From Posidonia oceanica (taxonomy: Eukaryota > Streptophyta > Magnoliopsida > Alismatales > Posidoniaceae): a stretch of DNA of 64,000 bases. The stretch lies in assembly GCA_037176725.1 (NCBI GenBank), contig JAZBRS010000044.1, positions 9,486,001 through 9,550,000 of the forward strand, in the 5' to 3' direction. Both the position numbers and the translations under genes were made by a program. This document shows, piece after piece, positions 1-10,182 of the stretch (positions within the stretch are counted from its first letter, which is position 1; every line of letters starts with the position of its first letter). The notes beneath the pieces are model-generated. The model was given only the letters and a program-made list of their open reading frames with translations. It was not told the origin of the DNA and made no database searches.

Positions 1-1009
1 TAAGACTGGAGGTCCGTGCCCTGCACTTGTCGAAGTGCTTTCTCCAGAACGGCGAACCTGTCATCGTTGGATTTTGGAGCTACTGCCAAAGGAGGTGGTG
101 CAGTAGGAGCAAGGGCCACATACGCCGAAAAGGACGCATCGAGGTGCTCCTCCAGATCCACCATCGCGTCGCCTGGTGGAGCGACATGATGGGCGGCGTA
201 TCCATGCAATGGTGTTGTATGTGCAGGAATGTATGCTAGGGTAGGGGGTTGCTGATGCAAGGGATAAGAGTATCTAACATGCTGTGCAGTGGGTGATGCA
301 GAGTGCTGGAGCGTCAGTTGCTGCATCTGCACGGTGCCGGGCGGCAAGCCTACGGAATACTGCTCTCTAACCAGTCCAAAGGACTGGCCATCAGGTGGCA
401 AAGGAATATGTTGTGCAGTGTGCTGTGCAAATGCAGGAGGCGAAAACTGAGCCCCCATTGCCGGAGCTGTAAGCAGCTGGGGTGATGGTCTAGGCGGAAG
501 AGTAGAAGGGAATGACTGCGAAGCAAGAACAGGCTGCAGAGGAGCCTCAGGAGCAGCAAGAGTGAAAGAAGGGTGAAGAGATAGAGCCCTGCCCTGCAGT
601 CTCTAGGTAGTCTCCATTAGTTGCTGGTACTACATCTCAGGGGACCCGTCAGTGGGTATGCTGAGTTGCAGGATCGGCGGGGGATCAGAGTCAAGTGGCT
701 GGGATGTAGATTGTCCAGGAGGCGGAAGTCCTAGGGCGGAAGTCGCCGTAGTAGGGTGGGTGTCAAAAGTGACATAACCCTGGGAAGGAGGAGTCAGTGG
801 CGCCTCAAGAGCACGAACGGCGGACGCCAAGAGAGACTCAGCGACCGGGTCCGGCGGAGTTTCCCACTGCCCTGTAGAATAGAGGGGGGCAACTGTACTA
901 GCGAAGGAGACACTGGCACAGAGGAAGCCAAAGCAGGAGTCGAAGGGACCGAAACAAGGACCCCCTCTAGGGCAACAGGAGCCTAGGAGTCACCAACAAA
1001 CTGGGCCTT
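1..1009 (-). pseudogene. gag: gag fragment of element A (start codon lost, several breaks)
   Basis: Translation of the minus strand gives a degraded version of the gag seen in C and E: a proline/serine-rich N-terminal part with a conserved SQGYVTFD-like stretch (near 770), a SPTAQH-like stretch, and the block HGYAAHHVAPPGDAMVDLEEH (about 215-155, as read by eye) that equals HGYAGHPVAPPGD in C and E. The position homologous to the ATG of MAQ in the other copies (1007-1009) reads AAG here, so the normal start is gone. In-frame stops follow (for example after GDS near 985 and at 627-632). The capsid core and knuckle lie left of the window. It is a relic that cannot make Gag. Confidence 0.8.
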
Positions 1010-2386
1010 TGCTGACCGAGAGCGAGTGATCACAGGGCTGTGGCAAGAAGAAAGATGAGTCTTAGGAGGAGCTATTATCGCGAAGGCGAATAGCTCAGGA
1101 GAGGACAGTCGGAAGTAGGTGTTGCAACAGGGGCGTTAGTAAGAGAAAGGGCTCAAGCTCCAGCTAAGGAACTCGCTTACTGACTTCTCTATGACGATAG
1201 GCAAACAAAAACAAGGGTTAGAACCCGAAAGTAAAATGCAAATGCTTTAATGTATGTCATGAATGCAGATGTATGCTTTCTAGCATGCTCTCCCTCACTA
1301 ATCTAGGGTGTCCTAGTAGGTAGTCTACTTCGGACGCTCATGGGTGTACGGGTCGCCGACTCAGGCTAGAAAAAGTTGGTCCCCCGTCTAAATCCTGGCC
1401 AGAGCTCAAGTGGTGACAGGGTGGTGCATTGGTGGCCTTGACCCTGCCAGAAGCATGGGTGGTACCCTCCACTAGTACCGACGCGACCCCTAACAAGGGG
1501 GGACAGACCGACTGACTTGCGCCATGCCAAAGCATTGGGGCAAGAGGCCGGGACTGTCCTTCTCAGACTGTAGGTGGACTCAGATGAGAAGAATGCATGC
1601 CCTATATGATGCTTTATGCAAATGCTTCGAGTTTTATCTTGCGCATTTTATTAACTCAAAGGGGGTACGGGTGTGTTGCAGTCTCTCGTTGCTCCTAGAT
1701 TTGATTTTTACTTGCCATTTTTAGTTAGCCGTGGGGAAGGCCATCAGTCTCTAATTGTCCTTAGGCTAAATGCAAAAGGGGGAGAAAATCATACAAATAT
1801 GGCAAGCAAACAACACACAACATTGCAAAAGGCATGCGCATGGTATGTGCTAGTGCTGTGAAGATGATAGTGAAAGAAAAACACTTATCACATCAAAAGG
1901 CAGGTATGCATGGTATGTGCAGATGCAGTGGCATAGCAAGTGTGTAAAACAAAGCAATTACCACTCAAAAAGCATGCATGGTGCGCCAAGCAAGTATTTA
2001 GACATGCATAATGCAGGAAATAAAGCAAAATAAGCAAGTAAATAAAATAAATAAAAGCAGGCAAGCAGTAAAGCATGTAAAAGCAAAGCAAGCAATAAAG
2101 CATATAAACAGGCAAGGCAAGCAAACAGACAAGGCATGCAAAAGCAAAAGGCAGGCGAAGGTGCAAAATGCAAGTAGCAAGAAAGCCAAGCAAAAGCCGG
2201 AGTCTAGTCTCCCTAGCTGAGTCGCCACTGTGCGACTCGCTGGGAGCCAACACAGGCAAGCAAGCAAACAAACAAGGCATGCAAAAGCAAAAGGCAAACA
2301 AAGATGCAAAATGCAAGCGGTGAGAAAAGCCAAGCAAAAGCCGGAGTCTGGAATCCCAGTGGAGTATCCGCTGGTGATTCCCATCT
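1010..2386 (-). other. 5' leader of element A, no gene
   Basis: Untranslated region between primer-binding site and gag. It has a block around 1260-1540 (GTGTCCTAGTAGGT, then GGGTCGCCGACTCAG) that recurs at the same place in B (about 19660-19930), E (36230-36480) and C (62220-62500), so the leader is conserved across families. The rest is rich in GCAAAGCAAGCA-type short repeats (1960-2340). Short ORFs here are low-complexity and do not match each other between copies. Confidence 0.7.
2211..2227 (-). other. Second, internal copy of the primer-binding region (element A)
   Basis: Plus-strand CCCTAGCTGAGTCGCCA resembles the true primer site at 2387-2403 and is preceded by the same AAGCCGGAGTCT sequence. 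About 115-130 bp upstream of each copy is also alike (from CAAGGCATGCAAAAGCAAAAGG onward), so a segment of about 150-175 bp carrying the primer site was tandemly duplicated. This copy is not next to an LTR end. Confidence 0.65.
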
Positions 2387-2403
2387 CCCTAGCGGAGTCG
2401 CCA
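2387..2403 (-). other. Primer-binding site of element A
   Basis: On the minus strand this reads TGGCGACTCCGCTAGGG and lies one base inside the LTR end. The same site, TGGCGACTCCGCTGGGG, follows E's 5' LTR. Its complement ends in GTCGCCA, similar to plant arginine tRNA 3' ends as I remember them; Ogre elements are known to use tRNA-Arg. Confidence 0.75.
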
Positions 2404-2744
2404 CTGTAGTAATCCCAAAATTCAGATCGTCCATGCACGATGCCAAAGCTCGCGTGCATCGATCGGAACTAGGTTCACTATATGCGGCTGAATCCGAGGA
2501 AGAAAACTCGACTTGGAAACGTTGGCAAAAGAGGAAAAAGAAACGATAAGACAAATCAGAGTCACCACCATGTCTATTAAGTTGGGAGATAAGGAAAACT
2601 GAGGGAAATGCATGAAAGACATGCAAAACCAGATGCAAAGAGGATGCAAAGGAATGTGATGCTATGCAATGCTATGCAATGCTATGCTATGCTATGACTC
2701 GTGCCTAGGATGAAGGAAATGGTCATTGCGGGCCAAGAGAAATG

Positions 2745-2825
2745 GTAAGGACTCCTGTTACGCATGGTGAAGGTGTTAGGCACCCTCGATACGTCCGAGA
2801 ATCAATCTTTCTTAGGCTTAACTCG
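2745..2825 (-). promoter_or_regulatory. Conserved U5 block of the LTR (element A copy)
   Basis: Contains GGTGAAGGTGTTAGGCACC followed by CGAGAATCAATCTTTC and AGGC. Equivalent blocks occur in B (20714-20795), both C LTRs (22433-22510, 63614-63700) and both E LTRs (35030-35120, 48425-48510). GGTG/CACC can pair across TTAGG. Conservation among otherwise divergent LTRs suggests a function in the RNA; which function is unknown. Confidence 0.6.
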
Positions 2826-3044
2826 CTTGCAAATGCAGGAAGATGCATGCCTAATGCCTAAATGCCATGAATGTCTAATTGCATGCCCAGAGGTATGCTC
2901 TAAGTGCTGAAATACGGGTAAGGAAGTAAACGTGCAACCTATGTGCTCAGCAACGCTGCTAGTGTTTCGAACGGGCAAGCCCTGGCTTGTGAGAACTCTT
3001 AGGCAGTAAGCATCATCATCCTAATGCAAATGCATGCGATAAAG

Positions 3045-3860
3045 CAAAATAGTGGTAAACAATGCAATGCAAGCGACATGCAAGGGAAAACGAAAGCTAG
3101 CACGGAAAACGGTGCAATGCGAAAGAAAATGCAAGTGGGCACGCAAAACGGTGCAAAATGCAAGCGATATGCGAATAAAGCAAATGCGGCACACAAAACG
3201 ATGCAAAAGACAAGTGATATGCAAATAAAACAAATACGGCACGTAAAACGAGGCAAAAGGCAAGCAATATGCAAATAGAACAAATGCTGGCACGCAAAAC
3301 AAGACGAATGCAAGTGATATGCAAATAAAACAAATGCAGCATGCAAAACGGTGCAAAAGACAAGCGATATGCAATTAAAACAAATACGGCACACAAAACA
3401 AGGTAAAAGGCAAGCGATATGCAAATGGAACAAATTCTAGCACGCAAAACGAGGCGAATGCAAGCGATATGCAAATAAAACAAATGTGGCATGCAAAACG
3501 ATGCAAAAGACAAGCAATATGCGAATAAAACAATTACGGCACGCAAAACGATGCAAAAGACAAGCGATATGCAAATAAAACAAATGCGATGCGCAAAACG
3601 ATGTAAAATGCAAGCGACATGCAAAGAAAACAAATGCTAGCGTGCAAAACGAGGCAAATGCAAGCGACATGCAAAGAAAACAAATGCTGGCGCGCAAAAC
3701 AATGCAAATGCAAGTGAAAATGAATGCAGGCGCGCAAAACGATGCAAATGCAAGCGAAAACGAATGCAGACACGCAAAACGGTGCGAATGCAAAAGAAAA
3801 TGCAAGCAGGCGTGCAAAATGATGCAAAATGCGAGCAATAAGCAGAAGAAAACAAAAGCG
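3045..3860 (-). repeat. LTR minisatellite, about 50-bp unit, element A
   Basis: About 15 imperfect copies of a unit with GCAAAACGATGCAAAAG then GATATGCAAATAAAACAAA. It lies at the same relative place as the 30-bp minisatellites of C (22745-23195) and E (34530-34765). The apparent cysteine-rich ORFs across it on the minus strand (CFICISLVF-type) are the repeat read in frame. Confidence 0.85.
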
Positions 3861-6800
3861 GGTGTAGGAAAGCCTAATCTACATGCAATGCAAATGATAA
3901 GGCAATGAGTGCTATGCAGTGCTTCAGGTGGGCTTATCTTGAATCAGAGGCCTGATCTGAGATAACTTTGATTTAAATAAAAGATCATTCAACCAGGAAG
4001 ACCTGGACAGTTAGATTGTGGAAATCCAACGGTCCGATCAAAAGTTATTTAGGTTTCAAGTCAGAAGGCTCAAGGGCAGAAAAAGTGAGCTAAGTAGGGA
4101 CCTAGGTGCAAATTACCTCTAAGTATGTGTAAAACAGGGTGTATGCATGCAAGAGTGCTGACGATGCTTGAATGGGTGCAAGAATGCAATGTGCAATGAC
4201 ATGGGAGTGCAAATGCATGCAAAAATGCAATGCAGGGACCTAAGTGTAATTTAGGAAAACTACAGGGACCTATATGCAAAATGTCCCTATGTGGGTGCAA
4301 AACAAGTCTAATGCATGCAAAAATGATAATGCAACAATGCATAGGCTGAATGCAAAGCTAATTAGGAGGTATGCATGCAAAAATGCAAGAAAAGGACCTA
4401 AATGCAGTTTTTAAAACATGTAGGACCTAAATGCAATGCAAAGAAAGCATGCAAACATGCAAAAGTTGAAAACAGGGACTGACATGCAGTTTTGCAAAAC
4501 ATTGGGACCTTAAATCAATGCAATGTGGTTTAAAAATGCAATTTAAGTGATGCATGCATATGCAAAGGACTTAAATGCAATAAACACAAGTTGTAGGACT
4601 TTATTGTAATGTAATAAAGTTAATTATCACATTTAAATCACAGTTATAAGAAAACTGGACTTAAATGCAATAATGGGAAACCACAGAACTTTATTACAAT
4701 GTAATAAGGTTTAAAATTGCATATTAAATCACAGTTATAAGAAAATTGGACCTAAATGCAATAATTGAAACTTGTTGGACTTTATTGCAATGTAATAAGG
4801 TTTAAAATCCACATTTAAATCAAATCTGGAACCAGATTGAACCTAAATGCAAATATTAAAATCTTGTGGGCTTTATTACAATGCAATAAGGTTGAAAAAT
4901 CACATTTAAATCACAGATGATATGTGATTGGACCTAAATGCAATTAAAACATATTTTTGGGGTTTTTTGTAATGCAATATAGTTTAAAACATGCTTTAAA
5001 TGAAATGCATGAACTGTGGTTGGACTAAAATGCAATTTTAAAAACATGCAGTATTTTATTGCAATGCAATATGGTTTAAAAGCCACATTAAATGATTTAT
5101 CAACTAAGGGAGGACTGCAATGCAATTTTTATAAAATCAGGGGCTAAAATGCAATGCATGCATTAAAACTAAATGTACATGAATGCATGAAGGATCTGTT
5201 TGCAATAATTAAAACATGCAAGTATTTAATGCAATGCAGTAAAGTTGCAAATGCAAATTAAATGTTTTTCAATTGATGTCAGGACCTAAATGTAAACAAA
5301 AGTAAACATAAGGGCCTAAATGCAATGCAATAACTAACTACAGAACAACACAGGACCAAGATGCAAATATAATAACATGCAGTATTTTAATTTAATGCAG
5401 TAAAGTTTAAATGCTGAGTTAAACACAGGACCAAGAGCAGGACCAAATTGCAAAAATAAGAAACTTAAGGAAATAAATGCAATGTAAACATTTAAACTAA
5501 CTAAACTTAAGGAAATAAAATAACGCTACAGTGCTATAGTGGCTCGCGAGCCATTGCAGCACTACGCTTGGAGAAGAAGCTGCTGTGCGGCGGCGCCAGC
5601 GAGCGAGCGGCAGTGCTGGTGGCCTGGGGAGCTGGAGACGGCTGCGGCGAATGCTCCGGTGGTGCAGGCGGCGCTGGAGGGTGTCGGAGTTGCTTTGCCG
5701 GCCTCGGAGGAATTCTGTAGAGGAGGTCGGCGGTGGTGCGGGCGCAGAAGGCTGTCAAAACATTGGGGCAGTGCTGGACCATGCTCCGGGAGGCCTGGCG
5801 GAGCTCGGGGAGCCAATCTGGAGGGCGGAGGAGGCCGAGAGTGCTCTGGCGTTGCAGAACGTCGCCGGAGAAGACGACTCCTGCGCGGCGGTTCCGGCAG
5901 GCTGCGGTTGCTGGGGAGAGGTCCGGAGGCTTGAGACGAGTGCAGTGGAGGCTTCAAAGGCACGAACGACGCACGGAGGGCTGCAGAGTGCTTTGTCGAC
6001 GCGGTGAGTTCTTACAGAGGAGGCGGCGAGCAGAGCGGGAGCTAGGGGCTGTAGAAGAGCCTGGGCGACGTCGGACCATCCCCTTGGAGGTTCGGCGAAG
6101 CTTGGGAGAAAATCCAGGAGCTCCGGAAGGCCTGGAGCGCCTAGACAAGATCGGGGGAGGTTTCCGGCGACTACAGAGGCGGAGCGAGCGGGAGAAGCCA
6201 CGGCAAGGCTCACAGAGGGCCGGAGAAGCATCCTGGCGTCTCGGTGGAGCTCAGAGGCTGACCAGGAGCTACAGGGAGGTCTGGTGCGAGCGGCGGGCAG
6301 TTGCCGAAGTGCTGTCGTCGTCGGAGAAGAAGGCCGGAGACGGAGGGGGCAAAAGGCTAAGTTACGGTCCTAAACATACATCTAACGATCTAGAAAGCTT
6401 CATAGGCATGCCTAGGACTGGGATTAGAGGTTTTTTACCTTTGACGATGGCTGACGCGTGCTAGCAACATCGGGTTGCGCTCGGCGGTTGCAGGAGGCTG
6501 GCTACGGCACTGCAGAGGGCGAGGATGCCGTGCGGCGATCGAAGGGAGTTTGTAGCCTCACGGTGGAGCTCTGGAGCAGCTCGGATGGAGGTTGCGCTGC
6601 ACTGGAAGGGATTCCAGTTTTTGGGTTGACCGGCAATTGTTTCGGCTCTCTCAGGCTCAGGTGGTTCTCTGGCTTGCCCGAGGTGGTGCAGGGGATCGTG
6701 GTGGTGTGGCGAAGGTGATGGAGATGTTTGCGGAGGGTTCTGGGTACTGGAATGCTTGGGAGGAAGAAGGGGGTGCACTACTGAGGAAGAAGAGGAATTG

Positions 6801-7189
6801 GGTTGCTCTGGTTTCTGGATTCGCTCTGGTTTGCTCTCTCAATTGCACAAGGTCAGGTGTTGAGGAAGGAGAAGGACGGGCTGGTTTTGTTCGACGGGAT
6901 GCACTCAATTGGAGTGGCAGGAGGCATGGGTTTGGGCTGGCAAATGGCAGGAGCTCGCTGGCAAGGCAGAGGCTGGCAGTGAGAGGAGAGGACCGGCGGG
7001 TAGGTGGGCTTGAGAGGTTAGCTTCGCCGCACGGTGGCGTGAAGGCAAAGGAAGAGTGTTCGGCAGTGAGGGCTGCTGTGAGGGTGGGTGTTTGCAGAGG
7101 TTGAGTGTGTTGGGATTTTCGAAAGAGGAGGGAAATGGGAGGAAGAGGAGGAAGATCGGTCGTGGGTCGGGCCAAATAGAAGAAGAACG

Positions 7190-7870
7190 CCTACTGAGAA
7201 AAAGAAAAGAAAAAAAGAAAAGGAGGAGGGCTTGGTGGGCTGGACCGGGAGCTGAGAGAAAAGAAAAGAAAGAAGGAAGAAAGAAAGAAAGAAGGAGAGA
7301 AAAATGAGAGGGAAGTTGGGGGCATGGGATGGGCTTGCATGGAAGAAGAAAAAAAGGGAATGGAGTGGGCTTGGATTTTGGCAAAAAGAGAAAGAAATAA
7401 AGAAAGGGAAGAAGAAAGAAAAAAGGAAGGAAAGAAAGAAAGACGAATGGAAGGAAAGAGATAAAGAAAGGGGGAAGGAGTGGGCTTGGGCCTTGGAAAA
7501 GAATGGTAGAAAAAGAAAAGGAAGGGAGGTGGATTGGGCTTTGGAGAAAAAGAAATAAAGAAAGGGAAAAAGAAAGAAAGAAAGAAAGAAGGAAAGAAAG
7601 AAAGAGAGAAGGGAGGAAATAGGAAAAGAAATTAAAGATCAAATGGCATGGGATAAAATAACATAAATAAAATAAAGATAAAATAAAAGGAAGAAAGGAG
7701 AAGAAGTGAGGAGGAGCAAGAGTGGGCTGGGCCTATTGGGCCCATGGAGAACAAGAAAAGAAGAAGGAAAGAAAGGAAAAGAAGGAGAAAGAGAGAGAGG
7801 ATAAAGAGGTGAGAGAAAAGGATAATGAGGAGAGAAAAGGATAATCAGAAAAGAAAGAAGGAGAAGGGCT
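7190..7870. repeat. Purine-rich simple repeat tract in A's LTR
   Basis: Almost uninterrupted A/G on the plus strand with GAAA, AAAGG and GGAAGAAAG runs; C has a similar tract at 26250-26540. Low complexity, no coding value. Confidence 0.8.
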
Positions 7871-7899
7871 TGGGCTTGTGCATGCATGGGAGTATCCTG

Positions 7900-8125
7900 T
7901 GCTAACCTAGGATTTAAATGCTGACCTAGGGTTTAAGAGATGCTATCCTAGAGCTTTTCTAGGATTTTAGGAGTAATTTACCTAGAGTTTTTCTAGGGTT
8001 TAGGGAGTGGTATACCTATAGTTTTTCTAGGTTTTTTGAGGTGTTTTTCCTAGGGTTTTTGTAGGTTTTTAGGAGAGATATACCTAGAGTTTCTCTAGGG
8101 TTTTAGGTTTAGGGAAAAAAAAGTG
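7900..8125. repeat. CTAGGGTTT-rich tandem repeat at the U3 start of A
   Basis: Five to six degenerate copies of a 30-45 bp unit containing CCTAGAGTTTTTCTAGGGTTT. The words include telo-box-like AGGGTTT. C (27600-27960) and E (29450-29660) have AAACCCTA words at the same LTR end. Confidence 0.6.
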
Positions 8126-8193
8126 CTGCTAGGGTTTAGTTTTAGGGTTGAGAGAGAACCACCAAATGAGCATGTCAAAATGGGGTGTCTACA

Positions 8194-8198
8194 CCTGC
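8194..8198. other. Probable target-site duplication of element A (CCTGC)
   Basis: The five bases next to the A LTR end. The partner copy should follow A's 3' LTR left of the window, so it cannot be verified here. Confidence 0.5.
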
Positions 8199-8740
8199 CA
8201 GACCGGTGGAGTAGGATACACTGGCTGGGTAGTAGGAGTGATGTGTGGAGTGTGTGTTCTTGGTGTTGGAGTATACACCACCTGGCTCGGACCGTGCTGA
8301 GCCATCGTATTGATTGGTGTGGCATGGGGCTGAACATATGCAACAGAGGGTTTCGGAGGATCTCTCCTCCTAGGAATGTTGTTGCCGTTGTTGTTGCTAC
8401 TGCTGCCACCATTGTGTTTGGCCAATGTAGATAGTGTGGGAAAGCAAATGCTATGGAGTGAGCCTTCCACGCGGGCGCTCGCCTGAATCAAAGATGAGAA
8501 TGTGGTGATAGGCTGGATGCTCAACAAGCCCCCTACGTCCGGCTGCGCACCTCGAATGATAATCTCAATAGACTCCTCATCGGAGGGCCTATCTCGAACT
8601 TGTGAGGCGAGGGTGCGCCAACGGCCGACATACTCCCCAAATGCCTCATGGGGTCTCTGCCTAGTGGAGACAAGATCCTCGCACTTTGGGATTAAGTCGA
8701 GGTTAAAAGAGTACTACTCCAGGAATGCCTGGCTGTGGTC

Positions 8741-8745
8741 GTTCC
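8741..8745. other. Target-site duplication of D, left copy (GTTCC)
   Basis: GTTCC directly precedes the D LTR (TGTAGATGG); the same five bases follow the other LTR at 18126-18130. Confidence 0.95.
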
Positions 8746-10167
8746 TGTAGATGGATTTTTGGTGTGCTTGAGTTGAAGATGCCGACGCTTCCACGTACGT
8801 CGACAGCTTTGTTGTGATCGCCACTCGCCTTTGGGTAGACAAGACACCTAGGGGGAGATTGTGAAGATGTGGGTCCTCGGACCACTAGATCGACGGCTGG
8901 GTGTCGTCTAGCGGCTTCCTCGTGTTACGTAAGTGTCATTCCTTTCCCTTCAAAACAAATGAAAATCAAAGATCTAGATTAGTTCGTGTAGTAACTGTTA
9001 ATAAAAATAGACAGAAAGTGACATAAGCAATTAAACCTAATACTAACCGGGGGGTGGTTCCCCGCATGTATATGCTATCGGTCCTATTTTAAGGAATGCA
9101 ATATGAAATGGGAAAAAGATTGGAAGAATACTCCCTTCACCCTTGTGCTGTATGCAGTGGAGTAGAAGTGGAGGCACGGACGGAACTCCGGTTAGGCTCG
9201 AGATCTCTGGGATCGTAGTTGGGATGTAGTGATCTCTAGGATCTTGGGTTTCTCTTCTGAAGGTGGAAACTAGGGTTTCTGGCTTGGAAACTCTAGCTAT
9301 TTGAAGGTGGAAGCTCAAAACCCTGAAAACCTAAAGGGAATTTCTCCAAGATGGGTTTTCCTCACAACTGGCCAGGGGTTCAAACACTGACCCATGGGGT
9401 CTATTTATAGACTCCAAGAGGTATGGGTGGTTAACACATAGAAATTTCTAGAAAAAGTGGCAGTTAATGCCAGTCACCGCATAGGTAGGCGACTAAGGCT
9501 AGCAACCGCCCAGTCAAACGTGGAGAAAACCGTAGAAATTCGGTTGACGGGAACCACGATCATTAGTCGCCGGTTGGAGTGGTGCCTAATGGTCAAGGAT
9601 TGTCGGGAAGACCGAGGCAGTTCCGCAACCGTCTAGTCGCCTGTTGAGATGGTGCCTAAAGGTTGAGGGGTTAGTGGGAATTGACCGTGGAAGAGCAACT
9701 GTTCGATTCGGTTAACGGAGCCCACGACTGTCAGTCACTGCTTAGAGTGGCGCCTAGGTTAGTCACCTGTTGACATGGCGCCTATCCCAATCGCCTCTCC
9801 AACTGGCAACTAGCAACGTCTTTTGCATTTTTAACCCTGTCTTTTAAGTTTGATCCAGAAAACCCGATTAAAAGCCCGTAAAACTTCAGATATCTCATGA
9901 AATTATAAAAACATCTTCTTTAACTCAAATCTGCCACAGATTTGAGTGGAAAAGTGCGCTCAAAGGTACTCAAACTTGCCACTAGTTTGGGCAAGTCAGC
10001 TCTGCCACAGCTAACGTCCTTGAACTAAGTAGAATCAAGTGTAGTTTTTAAGCAAGTCACGAGAACTCTGAAAAATGTGTTATTAAAGCCTTAGTTATGT
10101 GATCTGGGTGCCTCAGAAGTTCCTATCCTCTATGAACTCTGAGAAATGCGAAAATGGGATATCTACA
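8746..10167 (-). repeat. 3' LTR of element D (1422 bp)
   Basis: Starts TGTAGATGG and ends ATATCTACA on the plus strand. Equal in length to the copy at 16704-18125 with scattered substitutions (for example TTTTTGGTGTG versus TTTTTGGGGTG). Contains several hairpin-forming GTCGCC/GGCGCC units between 9470 and 9810. Confidence 0.95.
9561..9591. other. GTCGCC/GGTGCC hairpin in D's LTR
   Basis: CATTAGTCGCC and GGTGCCTAATG can pair around a 9-base loop with two mismatches; in the other LTR (17519-17549) the second arm is GGCGCCTAATG and only one mismatch remains. Similar units follow near 9630, 9745 and 9765. Confidence 0.6.
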
Positions 10168-10182
10168 GATGCCCCTCCTTGG
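10168..10182 (-). other. Polypurine tract of element D
   Basis: Minus strand CCAAGGAGGGGCATC directly abuts the 3' LTR. It matches the tract of C and E (CAGGGAGGGGCATC) in its last eleven bases. Confidence 0.85.

Larger units (their letters stand above)
1..8193 (-). mobile_element. Element A: 5' part of a large Tat/Ogre-like LTR retrotransposon
   Basis: Read on the minus strand, this is a 5' LTR (8193 down to 2405), a primer-binding site directly inside it, a leader of about 1.4 kb and the first kilobase of gag, which then leaves the window at base 1. The LTR starts TGTAGACACCCC and ends TACTACA, as in the other large elements here. The flank at 8194 is the gag of an older element (B), so A was inserted into B. 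The 3' half, the second LTR and the second target-site copy lie outside the window. LTR length and order of parts match element C, so A belongs to the same superfamily but to a different subfamily. Confidence 0.85.
2405..8193 (-). repeat. 5' LTR of element A (5789 bp)
   Basis: Boundaries come from the primer site at 2387-2403 on one side and from the switch into B's gag at 8194 on the other; the ends are TG...CA on the minus strand. Inside, reading the plus strand: a conserved block (2745-2825, GGTGTTAGGCACC), a 50-bp minisatellite (3045-3860), an AT-rich stretch with many ATGCAAATG-like words (4100-5520), a GC-rich block (5540-6350, 6460-7130), a purine-only stretch (7190-7870) and short CTAGGGTTT repeats near the U3 end (7900-8125). 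Long ORFs in the GC-rich and purine-rich parts are composition artefacts. Confidence 0.85.
8194..8745 (-). pseudogene. gag: gag of element B, C-terminal part of the fragment (between A and D)
   Basis: Minus-strand translation continues B's capsid region right after D: a QAFLE-stop-YSFNLDLIPK segment, then FGEYVGRWRTLASQVRDRPS, IIIRGAQPDVGGLLSIQP, and an Asn/Ser-rich linker up to PVYPTPPVWQ, where A is inserted. This lines up with FGEYVGRWRSLAA and SNNNNSS in E and with C at 60640-60110. The TAG after FLE (near 8716) is consistent with CAG to TAG. The region keeps residues that decayed in C (for example Gln in RGAQPD where C has a stop), so it helps date the damage in C. The rest of B lies beyond A, left of the window. 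Confidence 0.8.

Noticed and set aside
3097..3855. Cysteine/phenylalanine-rich ORFs up to 178 codons
   Set aside because: They are the 50-bp LTR minisatellite read in several frames; no conserved start.
5733..6464. 243-codon plus-strand ORF, Arg/Gly-rich
   Set aside because: It lies antisense in the GC-rich part of A's LTR; GC-rich DNA has few stops, and similar ORFs occur on the other strand.
6905..7642. 245-codon Ser/Phe/Pro-rich ORF
   Set aside because: Translation of the purine-rich simple repeat in A's LTR.
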